From Fodinibius salinus (GTDB taxonomy: Bacteria > Bacteroidota > Rhodothermia > Balneolales > Balneolaceae), in NCBI RefSeq assembly GCF_008124865.1, contig NZ_VNHY01000002.1:682001-746000 (forward strand): DNA of 64,000 nt. Reading direction: 5' to 3'. The stretch's first letter is position 1. Each line of letters begins with the position of its first letter. Below, in pieces: positions 26,240 to 35,482 of the stretch. The position numbers were made by a program, and so were the translations under genes. A model generated the notes under the pieces. It was not told the origin of the DNA. It ran no database searches and was given only the letters and a program-made list of their open reading frames with translations.

Positions 26240-27793
26240 ATGAAAACACGCATTTTGTGGGCTGATGATGAAATCGATCAGCTGGAAGCACACATTATCT
26301 TTTTGGAGAATAAAGATTTTGAGGTGTCTCCGGTAACTAACGGCGAAGATGCTATCACGCTTATCAAAGAGGAGTCGTTCGATATTGTTTTTTTGGATGA
26401 GCAGATGCCCGGCATGGATGGTCTGGCAGTGCTCAATCGCATTAAGACGTTAGAGCCTTCGTTGCCAGTGGTGATGATTACCAAAAGTGAGGAAGAATCG
26501 ATTATGGAGGAGGCCATTGGGGGTAAGATTTCTGACTATTTGATTAAGCCGGTCAACCCAAACCAAATTGTATTGACGATCAAGCGACTGTTGGAGCAGC
26601 AGCGTATCCGCAATGAACAGTTTGCCCAATCGTATCTGCGTGAGTTCAATAAAATATCTGACCGCATTCATGACAACCTGAGTTGGAACGAATGGATTAC
26701 TATTTATAAACAGCTTACGCGCTGGGATGTTGATTTAGAGTCGGGGGAAGAATCACTTCGTCAGGTATTGGGGGACCAGTACCGGGAAGCTAACAAAATG
26801 TTTGGCGAATTTATTACCAAGCAATACCAGCCTTGGCTGGAAAAAGAAACACCAGATCGCCCCCCGCTGTCGGTTGATTTGGTAGATGAGTATGTATTGC
26901 CGCATGTAAAAAATGGACAAACCACGCTCTTCTTCATTATTGACTGCATGCGTTATGATCAGTGGATGATGTTTGAAAACCTACTGAGTGACAGTTACAG
27001 CATCGATACGGACTTTTATTACTCTATTTTGCCGACCGCTACACCCTATTCGCGCAATGCTATTTTTTCGGGATTATATCCGCTTGAGATTGAAAATATC
27101 TATCCTGATTTGTGGGACCAAGGAGAGGATGAGCGGTCACTGAACCAGTATGAAAAAGAGTTGATGCGGGCTCAACTCGACCGCAAGGGGATAGATCAGA
27201 AAATAAAATATGAGAAGGTATTAAATACCGAACAGGGGCGGGCCGTTGCTCAAGATATCCACAATTACATTCAAGAACCGTTAAGTACATTTGTATATAA
27301 TTTTGTGGATACGCTAGTGCACTCTCGCTCCGATTCAGATGTTCTCAAGGAGATTGCCCCGGATGTGCCGGCTTTCCGGTCCTTGACGAAAACATGGTTC
27401 CAACACTCAACGCTGTATGAAATTTTTCAGATGCTAGCTGAAGAAGAAGTGGTTGTTGTAGTAACCACGGATCACGGTGCGGTGCGGGCATTGCACGATA
27501 CAGAAGTAAAGGGCGATCGAAACACATCAACTAGCCTGCGCTATAAATACGGCCGCAACCTAACGGTGGAAGATAACAGTAGTATAGTTATTGAAAACCC
27601 TGAAGAATACAAACTGCCGACCCCGGGATATTCGAACAATTATATTATTGCTAAAGAGGATTATTATTTTGTATATCCCACCAATTACCATGAGTACCAG
27701 AATCGGTATCGTGATAGCTTTTTACACGGCGGAGCAAGTATGGAAGAGATGATTTTGCCCATTGCTACTCTTCGACCCAAGTCAATGTTGTGA
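26240..27793 (+). CDS. porX: T9SS response regulator PorX (receiver + PglZ domain)
   Basis: 517-residue response regulator. A receiver domain (residues 1-120) has phospho-acceptor Asp53 in [11 protein letters not shown], acidic pocket ADDE at 8-11 and the conserved Lys in DYLIKPVNP near 109. After a helical linker the C-terminal half is a PglZ/alkaline-phosphatase-like domain: [14 protein letters not shown] near 230, [18 protein letters not shown] and VVTTDHGAV near 410 for metal binding. This is the PorX architecture that controls type IX secretion genes and is conserved beside tsaE in Bacteroidota. Its PglZ domain should not be read as a BREX defence component. Overlaps tsaE by one base. 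Confidence 0.92.
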   Translation: MKTRILWADDEIDQLEAHIIFLENKDFEVSPVTNGEDAITLIKEESFDIVFLDEQMPGMDGLAVLNRIKTLEPSLPVVMITKSEEESIMEEAIGGKISDYLIKPVNPNQIVLTIKRLLEQQRIRNEQFAQSYLREFNKISDRIHDNLSWNEWITIYKQLTRWDVDLESGEESLRQVLGDQYREANKMFGEFITKQYQPWLEKETPDRPPLSVDLVDEYVLPHVKNGQTTLFFIIDCMRYDQWMMFENLLSDSYSIDTDFYYSILPTATPYSRNAIFSGLYPLEIENIYPDLWDQGEDERSLNQYEKELMRAQLDRKGIDQKIKYEKVLNTEQGRAVAQDIHNYIQEPLSTFVYNFVDTLVHSRSDSDVLKEIAPDVPAFRSLTKTWFQHSTLYEIFQMLAEEEVVVVVTTDHGAVRALHDTEVKGDRNTSTSLRYKYGRNLTVEDNSSIVIENPEEYKLPTPGYSNNYIIAKEDYYFVYPTNYHEYQNRYRDSFLHGGASMEEMILPIATLRPKSML

Positions 27794-28224
27794 TGGAGGA
27801 GCAGGTAGAAATAACGAACAGCCCAGAACAGACGGTTGAGTTGGGGACAACGCTTGCGGCTAACTTCGAAGCGGGTGATATTATTTGTCTGAAAGGACCT
27901 TTAGGGGCCGGCAAAACTCATTTTGTCAAAGGTTTAGCCGATGGTTTAGGTATAAGTCCCGAAGAAGTACAGTCGCCTACCTACACACTGATCCATGAGC
28001 ATGAGGGCAAGTTGCCGTTGTATCATTTTGATTGTTATCGCATGGATTCGCCCCGTGAAGCGCTCGAAATCGGGGCTGAAGAATATTTTTATGGATCAGG
28101 TATTTGTGTGATTGAATGGCCGGAACGTATTGCTTCACTTATTCCTGCCGAGGCCACGTGGGTTACTATTGAAGAAATTGACAGGAAGACCCGAAAATTT
28201 GTCATTGCGCAAAAGGGGTCGTAA
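27793..28224 (+). CDS. tsaE: tRNA t6A biosynthesis ATPase TsaE
   Basis: About 143 residues from ATG 27793 (a GTG one codon earlier is also possible). P-loop ATPase that works with TsaB and TsaD in threonylcarbamoylation of A37. Walker A KGPLGAGKTHF near residue 36, VQSPTYTLIHEHEG, LYHFDCYRM and CVIEWPERI are the family signatures. Its start overlaps the porX stop (TGATG), implying coupled translation. Confidence 0.94.
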   Translation: MEEQVEITNSPEQTVELGTTLAANFEAGDIICLKGPLGAGKTHFVKGLADGLGISPEEVQSPTYTLIHEHEGKLPLYHFDCYRMDSPREALEIGAEEYFYGSGICVIEWPERIASLIPAEATWVTIEEIDRKTRKFVIAQKGS

Positions 28225-28243
28225 TCTGTTATATTAGTTTTCT

Positions 28244-28525
28244 ATGCCCACAAAAAAACGACTTTCATATCGACTGGATCGGCTGCCGGTTATTTATCCC
28301 TATAACCGAAGAGCAGATAATAATATACAAGTGGGAGACTTGGTTTATTATGGACCCTCCCCCGAATTTTACGGCATCGGAGAAGTGGTTCGTTCTTTTG
28401 AGGGATACTGCATTGTTGACTTTCGGCGCACGGGCATGCTCAACATTGAGAAAGACGCCATGGCTGTAAAATATTTAATTCCTATCCATAAGCTTAATCT
28501 TGGTCACATTCTTAAAAGTACATAA
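28244..28525 (+). CDS. Small hypothetical protein (93 aa)
   Basis: Unrecognised 93-residue soluble protein. The centre reads VGDLVYYGPSPEFYGIGEVV and CIVDFRRTGMLNIEKDAMAV, the pattern of a small SH3-like/Tudor-like beta barrel as found near UvrD or ClpB adaptor regions. The N-terminus is basic (MPTKKRLSYRLDRLP). It follows tsaE by 19 bp and is probably the last gene of the porX-tsaE operon. Function unknown. Confidence 0.75.
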   Translation: MPTKKRLSYRLDRLPVIYPYNRRADNNIQVGDLVYYGPSPEFYGIGEVVRSFEGYCIVDFRRTGMLNIEKDAMAVKYLIPIHKLNLGHILKST

Positions 28526-28544
28526 GGATGTATTTTGGAGTGAT

Positions 28545-28582
28545 GTTATTCTGAGCCAAAGGAGGAGTGAAGTTGAAGGATT
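28545..28582. repeat. Relic of an interspersed intergenic repeat
   Basis: GTTATTCTGAGCCAAAGGAG continuing GAGTGAAGTTGAAGGATT resembles the widely seen non-coding phrase 'cattctgagcgaaggag..gaagtcgaagaatc'. It fills the short gap between convergent genes. Recognition is by recall. Confidence 0.4.
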
Positions 28583-28641
28583 AGCCCGAAGAGATTAGGA
28601 AGTTTCATGTGGGGTCCGCCCGATCGGTATTACGGATACCA

Positions 28642-30084
28642 TTACTCAAAATCTGAGTCCTTCAAAAAGGATGTCTCTTCCAAAAGTTCTCCATTACGTA
28701 CCCGTCCGATTAGCCAAAAGATTATGCTTATAGCTAATCCCGGGTAGAACGGTTCTATGCCAAGATAGGTATATTCATAGGCTGCATCGCTGGTGATAGT
28801 ACCGAGGATAAGCCATAACAGTGATACGCCAATGCTGGCAACCATGGTGGGTAAGACCCATTTTTTTCGCAGCGAAAATAGCTTTAAATATACTCCCAAT
28901 ACAGGTATAAGTAGGCCGGGAATCATCACCGAGCCAATGACATACCACAGGTCGATAACGCTGGGATAAATAATAATGAGCAAGATGCCGATAAGTGCAG
29001 CTGCAAGCGTGCTAATTCGGGTTAGTGTATTATTCTTAGTGTTGGGAAATATTTTAACCAGCAAGTCGCGGCCCAGTGTTTGTCCCGATAAGAAAAGATA
29101 ACTATCCAAGGTGGACATGATGGTAGCTAAAAGAGCGACAAAGAATAGTCCCTTAAAGCCAATCGGCAGTATTTCATTGGCCAGATAGGGATATACCATG
29201 ATAGGTTCCGCAAGGTCGCCACCTAAAATAGCCCAGCCGTAGATACCGCTAAACATCGTCAGAAAGTCAAATAGCGACCACAACACAATAGAAATGAATA
29301 TCCCTCTTTTAGCTGTCTTGGGAGACTCAGCAGCGGCGGCCCGCTGGTGAAAGCTGGGATCGACAAAGGTCCACAGCGCAATAAAGAACCACACAAGAAT
29401 ATACTGCAGGTTATGCCCGCCGGTAATGTCGCGGTAGTCGGCCGGCATAATATTCCAAAGCTGACCAAGGCCGCCAAACTCCATCCCGGCAAAAATAATG
29501 AGAGCAGTAAAACCGACAAACATCAGTGTGATCTGCAGTGCGTCGGTACGTATTACGGCATTGAATCCGCCGAAAATGACATAGGCCACCGAAAAAAGTG
29601 CTACGGCACTGGCATACCAGAGGAAACCACCATTGCCACCCGTCAGATATTGGAAAATGAGCCCCAGCATTAAAATATATGGAGCCGGACTTACGAGTAT
29701 GAAGATCGGGATGGCAGAAAATCGGCCGGCTGTATCACCATAAAAATTACCGATAGCTTCGGGCAACGACAGGGCTTTATTCATTCTTATTTTGCCGGCT
29801 AGCAACCAAGCAAAAATAGCCGAAAAAATATAAAACGGGCAACCAAACAACAGCCACTGCGAAATGCCAAACTGGTAGCTGTATTCACCTACGCCCAGAA
29901 TGCCCCCGTACCAGGTAGAGACAAGCGTTGCCACAAAGGCCGGTAGGCTCATCTTGCGCCCCGACAGTAAGAATGATTCTTCATCTTCATCCTGCCAATT
30001 ATTCTGCCAAGTCAAATAGATGAGGAATCCGAAGTATGAAAGTATGAGTCCCCAGTCAAGCAGGGTAAATTCCAGTTCAGCCAA
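28642..30084 (-). CDS. Sodium:solute symporter family protein
   Basis: 480-residue SSS (SLC5-like) transporter with about 13 hydrophobic helices. Signature regions: YLTWQNNWQDEDEESFLLSG near residue 22, FVATLVSTWYGGILGVGEYS and the conserved FFVALLATIMSTLDSYLFLS near 318. Start is a TTG at 30084, since no in-frame ATG lies near the expected N-terminus. It lies 51 bp downstream of thiamine diphosphokinase on the same strand and is probably co-transcribed. The substrate is unknown; a thiamine-related solute is a hypothesis from context only. Confidence 0.9.
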   Translation of the reverse strand: MAELEFTLLDWGLILSYFGFLIYLTWQNNWQDEDEESFLLSGRKMSLPAFVATLVSTWYGGILGVGEYSYQFGISQWLLFGCPFYIFSAIFAWLLAGKIRMNKALSLPEAIGNFYGDTAGRFSAIPIFILVSPAPYILMLGLIFQYLTGGNGGFLWYASAVALFSVAYVIFGGFNAVIRTDALQITLMFVGFTALIIFAGMEFGGLGQLWNIMPADYRDITGGHNLQYILVWFFIALWTFVDPSFHQRAAAAESPKTAKRGIFISIVLWSLFDFLTMFSGIYGWAILGGDLAEPIMVYPYLANEILPIGFKGLFFVALLATIMSTLDSYLFLSGQTLGRDLLVKIFPNTKNNTLTRISTLAAALIGILLIIIYPSVIDLWYVIGSVMIPGLLIPVLGVYLKLFSLRKKWVLPTMVASIGVSLLWLILGTITSDAAYEYTYLGIEPFYPGLAISIIFWLIGRVRNGELLEETSFLKDSDFE

Positions 30085-30135
30085 TGGAATACCGTTGAAT
30101 TAAAAAGATGGAAAATATTTTAATAGCGGAAGGGA

Positions 30136-30774
30136 TCAAAGAGAATCTTCGAATTTTTTATGGGATATAAACATAAGAAGATCCCCATTTTTATAAGATA
30201 TCTTTATGGGATTTTCGACTACTTTGTTTGATGAGCCGTCACGCACGCCATTTTCCATTATTTCATCTTCAAGCGGATATTTTAGCCCCTCAGTGATAAT
30301 ACCATCTGCTTTGCCTGACAGTGGGAAAAGAGAAACCGTAGTACCTTTGGGCAGATCGGTACTAAATGACTTTGGTATGAGTTGTAAGACTCCGTAATCA
30401 TCAATCATAAATAACTGTTCGAATTGCGGATTAAACTGTTTGAGTACCGAAATATTCTTAAGTGTTTGATCTATGCGCTGTCCCGTGGCGGCCAGGATAT
30501 CTACATGTGTTGTTTTGCGGTTACGCAGATATGAAAGAGCTTTTTCAAGGTCATTGGATTCTTGATCAGATTTTTTGAGTGTTTCAAAAGATTCATCTTC
30601 ATAGGGAATGAAACTATCTAAATCACCGATAATAAGATCAGGGTGCGCATCAAAATCACGGGCAATATTACCACCCCCGTCGGCCGCAATAAACAGGTCT
30701 GCTTTTGCGCGATATTCACGAAACAGCGACCTGTTGGGTGGGCGTCCATTGCAAAGAATGAGTGCTCGTTTCAT
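30136..30774 (-). CDS. Thiamine diphosphokinase
   Basis: 212 residues from ATG 30774 (a TTG one codon earlier is less likely). Converts free thiamine and ATP directly to thiamine diphosphate, complementing the ThiL route encoded at 7169. Motifs: FIAADGGGNIARD near residue 32, LIIGDLDSF, SDQESNDLEKAL near 70, GQRIDQTLKNI, and the C-terminal binding-domain motif VRDGSSNKVVENP. No TPP riboswitch core is visible upstream. Downstream partner is an SSS transporter. Confidence 0.93.
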   Translation of the reverse strand: MKRALILCNGRPPNRSLFREYRAKADLFIAADGGGNIARDFDAHPDLIIGDLDSFIPYEDESFETLKKSDQESNDLEKALSYLRNRKTTHVDILAATGQRIDQTLKNISVLKQFNPQFEQLFMIDDYGVLQLIPKSFSTDLPKGTTVSLFPLSGKADGIITEGLKYPLEDEIMENGVRDGSSNKVVENPIKISYKNGDLLMFISHKKFEDSL

Positions 30775-30924
30775 CAAAAAAGTATGTTTAATCGATTTTA
30801 AGGTTGTTCGGGAACATATGATAACATAATAAGGAGTGAGAATTTATACCGAAAAAATTATTGCTTTCCTCTATGCTATACCCCATCTTAATAAGCTTAT
30901 TTTTTGGCATTTCAATACGCCTAT

Positions 30925-31908
30925 ATGTTTAATGAACTCATCCAAAAATTAAAACAATACGACACGGTAGGAGTGTTTTCGCATATCCGTCCCGATGGGG
31001 ATTGTATTGGCGCACAGGTAGCAACTTGTTTGTGGCTCCAAGAAAATGATATTCGCGCTTTTGCTTTTAATGATGATGATGTTCCATTGAACCTTAAGTG
31101 GTTGGCCGATTATTATCCGATCCGGCAGCCGGATGAAAAATCACTCCAAAAATGTGATGCATTTGTCCTGCTTGATGGTAATTCGCCTAAGCGATTTGGC
31201 AGTTATTCCGATTATATTCAGGATGATCCTAAGCCTACCTACATGGTGGATCATCATCCCGACCCGTACGACGGATTTGACTTTAGCATTTCGGTGGAAG
31301 AAGCGTCTTCAACCTGTGAGCTTATCTTTCATTTGTTTTTACAGAATGATATTTCTCAGCTTAATGAGGATGCCGCAAAGGCATTATATACTGGTATTCT
31401 TACCGATACGGGTTCGTTGCAATATGATAGTGTAACACCGGAAACGATGAGCATTGCCTCCGAGTTGCTCCGGATTGGCGGGTTTCGTCCTAATGAAGTA
31501 GCCGAACGCGTATTCTCAAACAAGAGTCTGAATCAACTGCATTTGCTTAGCAAAGCGATGGGCACGATCGAGCTTTATGAGGACAATCAAATTGCGGTGA
31601 TGTACGTTACCAAAGAAATGCTGGAAGAAACCAATACAACCAATGATGATTGTGAGGGTTTTGTGGGATATCCGCTGAGTGTAACGGGTATCAAAGCCGC
31701 TATTTTGTTTAAAGCTCTGGGCGACGGTGTCAAGATGAGTCTGCGCTCCAAAAGTAATGATGTTAACGTCAATAAATGGGCACGTAAAATTGGCGGCGGT
31801 GGACACAAAAAAGCATCCGGTGCTTGGCACCCCGGCCCCCTTGAAGAAACCATCAAAGAAGTGGTTGAAATTGGTGCCGAACAGCTTGTTAGTGTAGACA
31901 AGTCGTAA
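30925..31908 (+). CDS. DHH-DHHA1 phosphoesterase (NrnA-like)
   Basis: 327 residues from ATG 30925 (an upstream TTG at 30904 would add 7). Bifunctional oligoribonuclease/pAp-phosphatase type. The DHH domain shows SHIRPDGDCIGAQ at 19-31, LLDGNSPKRFG and the diagnostic Asp-His-His in MVDHHPDPY near 105. The DHHA1 domain closes with IGGGGHKKASGAW. Would degrade nanoRNAs and/or 3'-phosphoadenosine 5'-phosphate. The latter fits a genome that also encodes CysH, although CysH here looks APS-dependent. A deg-type protease gene follows by 21 bp. Confidence 0.92.
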   Translation: MFNELIQKLKQYDTVGVFSHIRPDGDCIGAQVATCLWLQENDIRAFAFNDDDVPLNLKWLADYYPIRQPDEKSLQKCDAFVLLDGNSPKRFGSYSDYIQDDPKPTYMVDHHPDPYDGFDFSISVEEASSTCELIFHLFLQNDISQLNEDAAKALYTGILTDTGSLQYDSVTPETMSIASELLRIGGFRPNEVAERVFSNKSLNQLHLLSKAMGTIELYEDNQIAVMYVTKEMLEETNTTNDDCEGFVGYPLSVTGIKAAILFKALGDGVKMSLRSKSNDVNVNKWARKIGGGGHKKASGAWHPGPLEETIKEVVEIGAEQLVSVDKS

Positions 31909-31929
31909 CCAAAAGTTGTTTTTCTTGCT

Positions 31930-33177
31930 ATGATTGACCGATTAATGGCCATAGTTATTGTTTCTCTGTCCGTGATGCTATTCAGCTGTGAAGAGGCCAA
32001 TCACAAGAAAGAGTTAACGGATACTACCCAGCCCACCCAGTCCCGATCCGCTAATATTTCGCAAATGGGGGGACAAGAAGAAGTCCGAAAGTCAGATACT
32101 ACCCTATCACAAAGAAGCCGCAGGCCGCAGCAGGTTTCGGCGCGAACAAATTCAATTTCCAACAGCAGGCATAATGCTATCACAAAGGCTGTGCAAGAAG
32201 TGAGTCCCGCTGTAGTGAGTATTACGGTGACAGAGGTGGTAGAAGGTGGACGCCGTCTAAAATTTAATAATTATTACAATCGTTTCTTTTCCGTACCGGT
32301 AGAGCGGGAAGTCAGTAGCATGGGATCCGGTTTTATTATTAGTAAAGATGGATTGGTGGTAACCAACCAGCATGTAGCTAACCAAAATGCAAAGAAGGTA
32401 GTGGTATCATTGACGAATGGATCGCAATATAAGGCTAAAGTACTGGGGTCGGATGAGCTGGCCGACTTGTCGCTGCTTAAGATACAGGCTGATACTACCT
32501 TTACCGCCGCCGAGTTTGGTAATTCAGACAGCGTGGTTGTGGGGGAATGGTCGTTGGCGGTAGGCAATCCTTTTGGACTGTTTAAAGCATCGCAGCCTTC
32601 TGTAACAGTAGGGGTGGTGAGTGCTCGCAACCGTGATTTTAGGCCTGATCCCAAAGAGCCGCGCGTTTATTTAAATATGATTCAAACCGATGCAGCCATT
32701 AATCGCGGCAATTCGGGTGGACCGCTGGTAAATAGTCAGGGTAAAGTTATTGGGGTCAACACTTTTATTTTTACTGGCGGAACTAGTGGTGGTAATGTAG
32801 GGTTGGGTTTTGCTATACCCAGCAACCGCGTGCAAAAAATTATTAAGCAACTTTCGTCCACCGGAGAAGTGCAGCTTGGTTACGATGCCGGATTTGAAAC
32901 AAAACAGATGACTTATAACATAGCTGCACGGTATGATTTGCCAGCTGTAATGGGGCTGCTGGTAGAAAGTGTAAACCGCGACGGCCCGGCCTTTGAAGCT
33001 GGTATTGTACCAGGAGATATTATCTTACGAATTGGTAACGAGCGCATACAAAGTAAAATGCATGCCCAAGCCTTGCTCAGAGAATATAGCGAGGGGGATT
33101 CCATGCGTGTTGAGCTTGTACGCAACAGCAAACGCTATGAGACCAAAATGATGCTGCGCCGAAAAATAAAAGAGTAA
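31930..33177 (+). CDS. Deg/HtrA-type S1C serine protease, lipoprotein
   Basis: 415-residue trypsin-like periplasmic protease with one C-terminal PDZ domain. The N-terminus ends in a lipobox-like MLFSC, so the mature protein is probably lipidated at about Cys19. The catalytic triad is intact: His148 in VTNQHVAN, Asp179 in LADLSLL and Ser262 in GNSGGPLVNS. The PDZ (about 320-410) reads GPAFEAGIVPGDIILRIGNE. A 60-residue polar linker (about 30-85, rich in Ser/Arg/Gln) separates anchor and protease. Likely degrades misfolded envelope proteins. Confidence 0.93.
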   Translation: MIDRLMAIVIVSLSVMLFSCEEANHKKELTDTTQPTQSRSANISQMGGQEEVRKSDTTLSQRSRRPQQVSARTNSISNSRHNAITKAVQEVSPAVVSITVTEVVEGGRRLKFNNYYNRFFSVPVEREVSSMGSGFIISKDGLVVTNQHVANQNAKKVVVSLTNGSQYKAKVLGSDELADLSLLKIQADTTFTAAEFGNSDSVVVGEWSLAVGNPFGLFKASQPSVTVGVVSARNRDFRPDPKEPRVYLNMIQTDAAINRGNSGGPLVNSQGKVIGVNTFIFTGGTSGGNVGLGFAIPSNRVQKIIKQLSSTGEVQLGYDAGFETKQMTYNIAARYDLPAVMGLLVESVNRDGPAFEAGIVPGDIILRIGNERIQSKMHAQALLREYSEGDSMRVELVRNSKRYETKMMLRRKIKE

Positions 33178-33285
33178 TAGTTACAAAGCTGGAGTATCGC
33201 TTTCCGGGGCTTTCACTTCTAATTTATTCTGCACATACCTTTGTGCCATCCGTAGCTAATTATTTGTCAGGGGATAAGCGATTTA

Positions 33286-34044
33286 TTACTCGTTTCGGTT
33301 CAGAAATTTCTCTACTCTTTTCTCATGTAAGTTACTTTCCCAGAACTGTGCAAAGGTGTCAAGCTCGGCTTCAATAGCCTGCCAGCGTGCTTCGGTGATG
33401 CGCATAGCGCCCTGTTTTAAATTTTTGATGAATGCGCGGTCATTCTTGGTAAGCTGCTGTGCCCAGGCCGTGGTCTCTTTCTTCAGTTGTTCGGCCGGAG
33501 CCGTGCGATTAATAAGTCCGTGTTGGAGTGCTTTTTCTGCATCTACAATACGCGCTTCGGCCAGCCACTGCAGTGCTGTTGAACGTCCCACGCATTCTAC
33601 CAGCCTGGTGAGCCCGCCCCAGCCCGGTGGAAGATAAAACTTACTCTGGGTAAAACCGAAGGTAGCTTGCTCCGAGGCAATGCGGAAATCGAAGGCCAAC
33701 ATCATTTCACATCCTCCACCATAGGCTGGAGCGTTAATGGAAGCGATGGTCCAGCAGGGCAGTTTCTCGATACGTTTCAGAATGGAAAGCATGCGCTGGG
33801 CCATCGGCTTGGCTTCTTCAGCTGTTTTTATAGTATGAAACTCTTGAAGATCCCCGCCGGATATAAATGAGTTTTCACCGGCTCCCGTAAGCACAAAACA
33901 CCGAACGTCGGAATCTGTTTCCAGATCAATCAACAAATGTTCCAGGGCATCCATCACTTCAAAGTTGATGGCATTGCGTGATTGAGGGCGGTTAATAGTA
34001 GCGCGGCAGATATGATTTTTATGTTCGACTTTTAGTACAGACAC
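33286..34044 (-). CDS. Enoyl-CoA hydratase/isomerase family protein
   Basis: 252-residue crotonase-fold protein. Oxyanion-hole segments GENSFISGGDLQEF near 58 and APAYGGGCEMMLAFDFRIAS near 105 are clear; STALQWLAEARIVDAEKAL follows. The first catalytic Glu position of true hydratases is not obvious, and SKFYLPPGWGG occupies the second. A hydratase, isomerase or decarboxylase-like role is therefore open. Start is GTG 34044. Monocistronic, leftward. Confidence 0.88.
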   Translation of the reverse strand: MSVLKVEHKNHICRATINRPQSRNAINFEVMDALEHLLIDLETDSDVRCFVLTGAGENSFISGGDLQEFHTIKTAEEAKPMAQRMLSILKRIEKLPCWTIASINAPAYGGGCEMMLAFDFRIASEQATFGFTQSKFYLPPGWGGLTRLVECVGRSTALQWLAEARIVDAEKALQHGLINRTAPAEQLKKETTAWAQQLTKNDRAFIKNLKQGAMRITEARWQAIEAELDTFAQFWESNLHEKRVEKFLNRNE

Positions 34045-34101
34045 TGTTAGGTTTATTTTCGCTATTAGAATAATGCCAATTAATCACAGGCTTGAATCTA
34101 T

Positions 34102-34758
34102 ATGAATCTCGTCAATAAAGAAAAGATCAACAAGTCGCTTTCGGCAAAAATTGTTGATGCGCGGGTGGCGCAGATTTTTAATTCTTTTGATGATGTGCTG
34201 GTTACTTCTTCATTTGGTACAACATCAGTCGTGTTATTGCATATTATCAGCCGCATACAACCGGATTGTCCCATTTATTTTATTGATACGGGATACCATT
34301 TTGAAGAGACCAAAGCTTATAAAGAACGTTTAACCTGGCTGCTTGATTTAAATGTGATTGACGTACATCCCAATAAAGCCGAACACGAAATGACAAAAAC
34401 AAACCGGTTGTGGGATAAAGATCCCGACCACTGTTGTGAGGTCAACAAAGTAAAACCGTTGGAGTCGGTAAAGGAGCAGTATAATGTGTGGATGTCGGGA
34501 TTAATCGGTTTTCAAAACCAGCATCGCAGTACCCTGGAAATTATTGACGAACAGGATGAAATGATAAAGTTTTATCCGCTTATCGAATGGAACAGCGGAT
34601 TGGTTGCTGAGTACATTGAGTCCCACAGTTTACCGCAACACCCACTCAAAGAACAGGGGTATTATTCGGTAGGATGCACGCACTGCACGGTAGCGGGCAT
34701 GGGGCGCGAAGGACGCTGGCAGGAATCGGCCAAGACTGAATGCGGGCTACATAGCTAA
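34102..34758 (+). CDS. cysH: Adenylylsulfate (APS/PAPS) reductase CysH
   Basis: 218-residue thioredoxin/glutathione-dependent reductase of activated sulfate, giving sulfite. The N-terminal PP-loop is TSSFGTTSVVLLH, followed by FIDTGYHFEET. Cysteine pairs CCEVNKVKPL (near 112) and VGCTHCTVAG (near 194) are the ligands of a [4Fe-4S] cluster, pointing to APS specificity rather than the cluster-free PAPS enzyme. The redox-active Cys is in the terminal ECGLH motif. Stands alone here; no cysD/cysN in the window. Confidence 0.93.
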   Translation: MNLVNKEKINKSLSAKIVDARVAQIFNSFDDVLVTSSFGTTSVVLLHIISRIQPDCPIYFIDTGYHFEETKAYKERLTWLLDLNVIDVHPNKAEHEMTKTNRLWDKDPDHCCEVNKVKPLESVKEQYNVWMSGLIGFQNQHRSTLEIIDEQDEMIKFYPLIEWNSGLVAEYIESHSLPQHPLKEQGYYSVGCTHCTVAGMGREGRWQESAKTECGLHS

Positions 34759-34791
34759 TTACAGCCTTACATCTTGTGCCTTGAGTTCTGC

Positions 34792-35151
34792 CTATGCATC
34801 TTCGATCTCGTAATCAATGGTTTGTTTTTGAGATTCTTCGAGCAGCCAGTGCTGATATTCTTCATTGCCCTCTTGTTCTGAGAGTTGTAGTGAAATAACG
34901 CAAGGACAATCATAGCTGTGCAGCTTTTTTACACGGCTGGTTAACTCCTTCACATTATGGTATGGGGTTTTGGCAATAAGGATAGTCTCTTCATCTTCAA
35001 CGATTTCTCCCTCCCATTGGTAGATTGCTTCCATTCCGCCAATGATATTTACACATGCTGCAAGATTTTCTTCAACCAACGTTCTGCCAATACTTTTGGC
35101 TTCTTCTTTGTTGCTTGTGGTGATGTAAACCAAGCGAAGGTTATAAAACAT
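34792..35151 (-). CDS. cutA: Divalent-cation tolerance protein CutA
   Basis: 119 residues from ATG 35151, where homology starts (MFYNLRLVYITTSN); a TTG 12 codons upstream is possible but adds non-family sequence. Trimeric ferredoxin-like fold with TLVEENLAACVNIIGGMEAI, YQWEGEIVEDEETILIAKT and YDCPCVISLQL. Associated with copper/divalent metal tolerance in E. coli, though its biochemical action is unclear. Convergent with cysH. Confidence 0.93.
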   Translation of the reverse strand: MFYNLRLVYITTSNKEEAKSIGRTLVEENLAACVNIIGGMEAIYQWEGEIVEDEETILIAKTPYHNVKELTSRVKKLHSYDCPCVISLQLSEQEGNEEYQHWLLEESQKQTIDYEIEDA

Positions 35152-35328
35152 GAATACCACTTTTTTTGCGAATTTTGTTAGAATCAAAAACTACAAAATT
35201 ACGTAAATGGTTCATAAGTCTTTTTTGAGAAATGAGATATTTATTTGTGTTGATAACAGAATAAAAAACCCGTATTTTTCGAGACTCTAAAATTCAGGAG
35301 TAGCATCATAAAGCTGAATGATACACCT

Positions 35329-35412
35329 GCGAGAGTGGCGGAATTGGTAGACGCGCTAGATTTAGGATCTAGTGTCTTTAAAGACGTGGGGGTTCGAGTC
35401 CCCCCTCTCGTA
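35329..35412 (+). tRNA. tRNA-Leu (anticodon TAG)
   Basis: 84-nt class II tRNA. Acceptor arms GCGAGAG (35329-35335) and CTCTCGT (35405-35411), discriminator A. D-arm region GGCGGAATTGGTAGACGC. Anticodon stem CTAGA/TCTAG enclosing loop TTTAGGA, giving TAG (reads CUA and family). Long variable arm TGTCTTTAAAGACG, expected for leucine. T arm GGGGG-TTCGAGT-CCCCC. CCA is not encoded. Confidence 0.97.
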
Positions 35413-35482
35413 CATATACATATTTATTGTGAATAATTTACATTCTTACCGCTTTAATTAAACACCAGTTTGGAGTAACTCT

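Noticed and set aside
26240-27793. PglZ domain as a BREX/phage-defence component
   Set aside because: It is fused to a receiver domain (PorX) next to tsaE; no brx or methyltransferase genes are nearby.
30775-30924. Possible second TPP riboswitch before thiamine diphosphokinase
   Set aside because: None of the conserved CTGAGA, ACCTGAT or AGGGAA words occur on the relevant strand.
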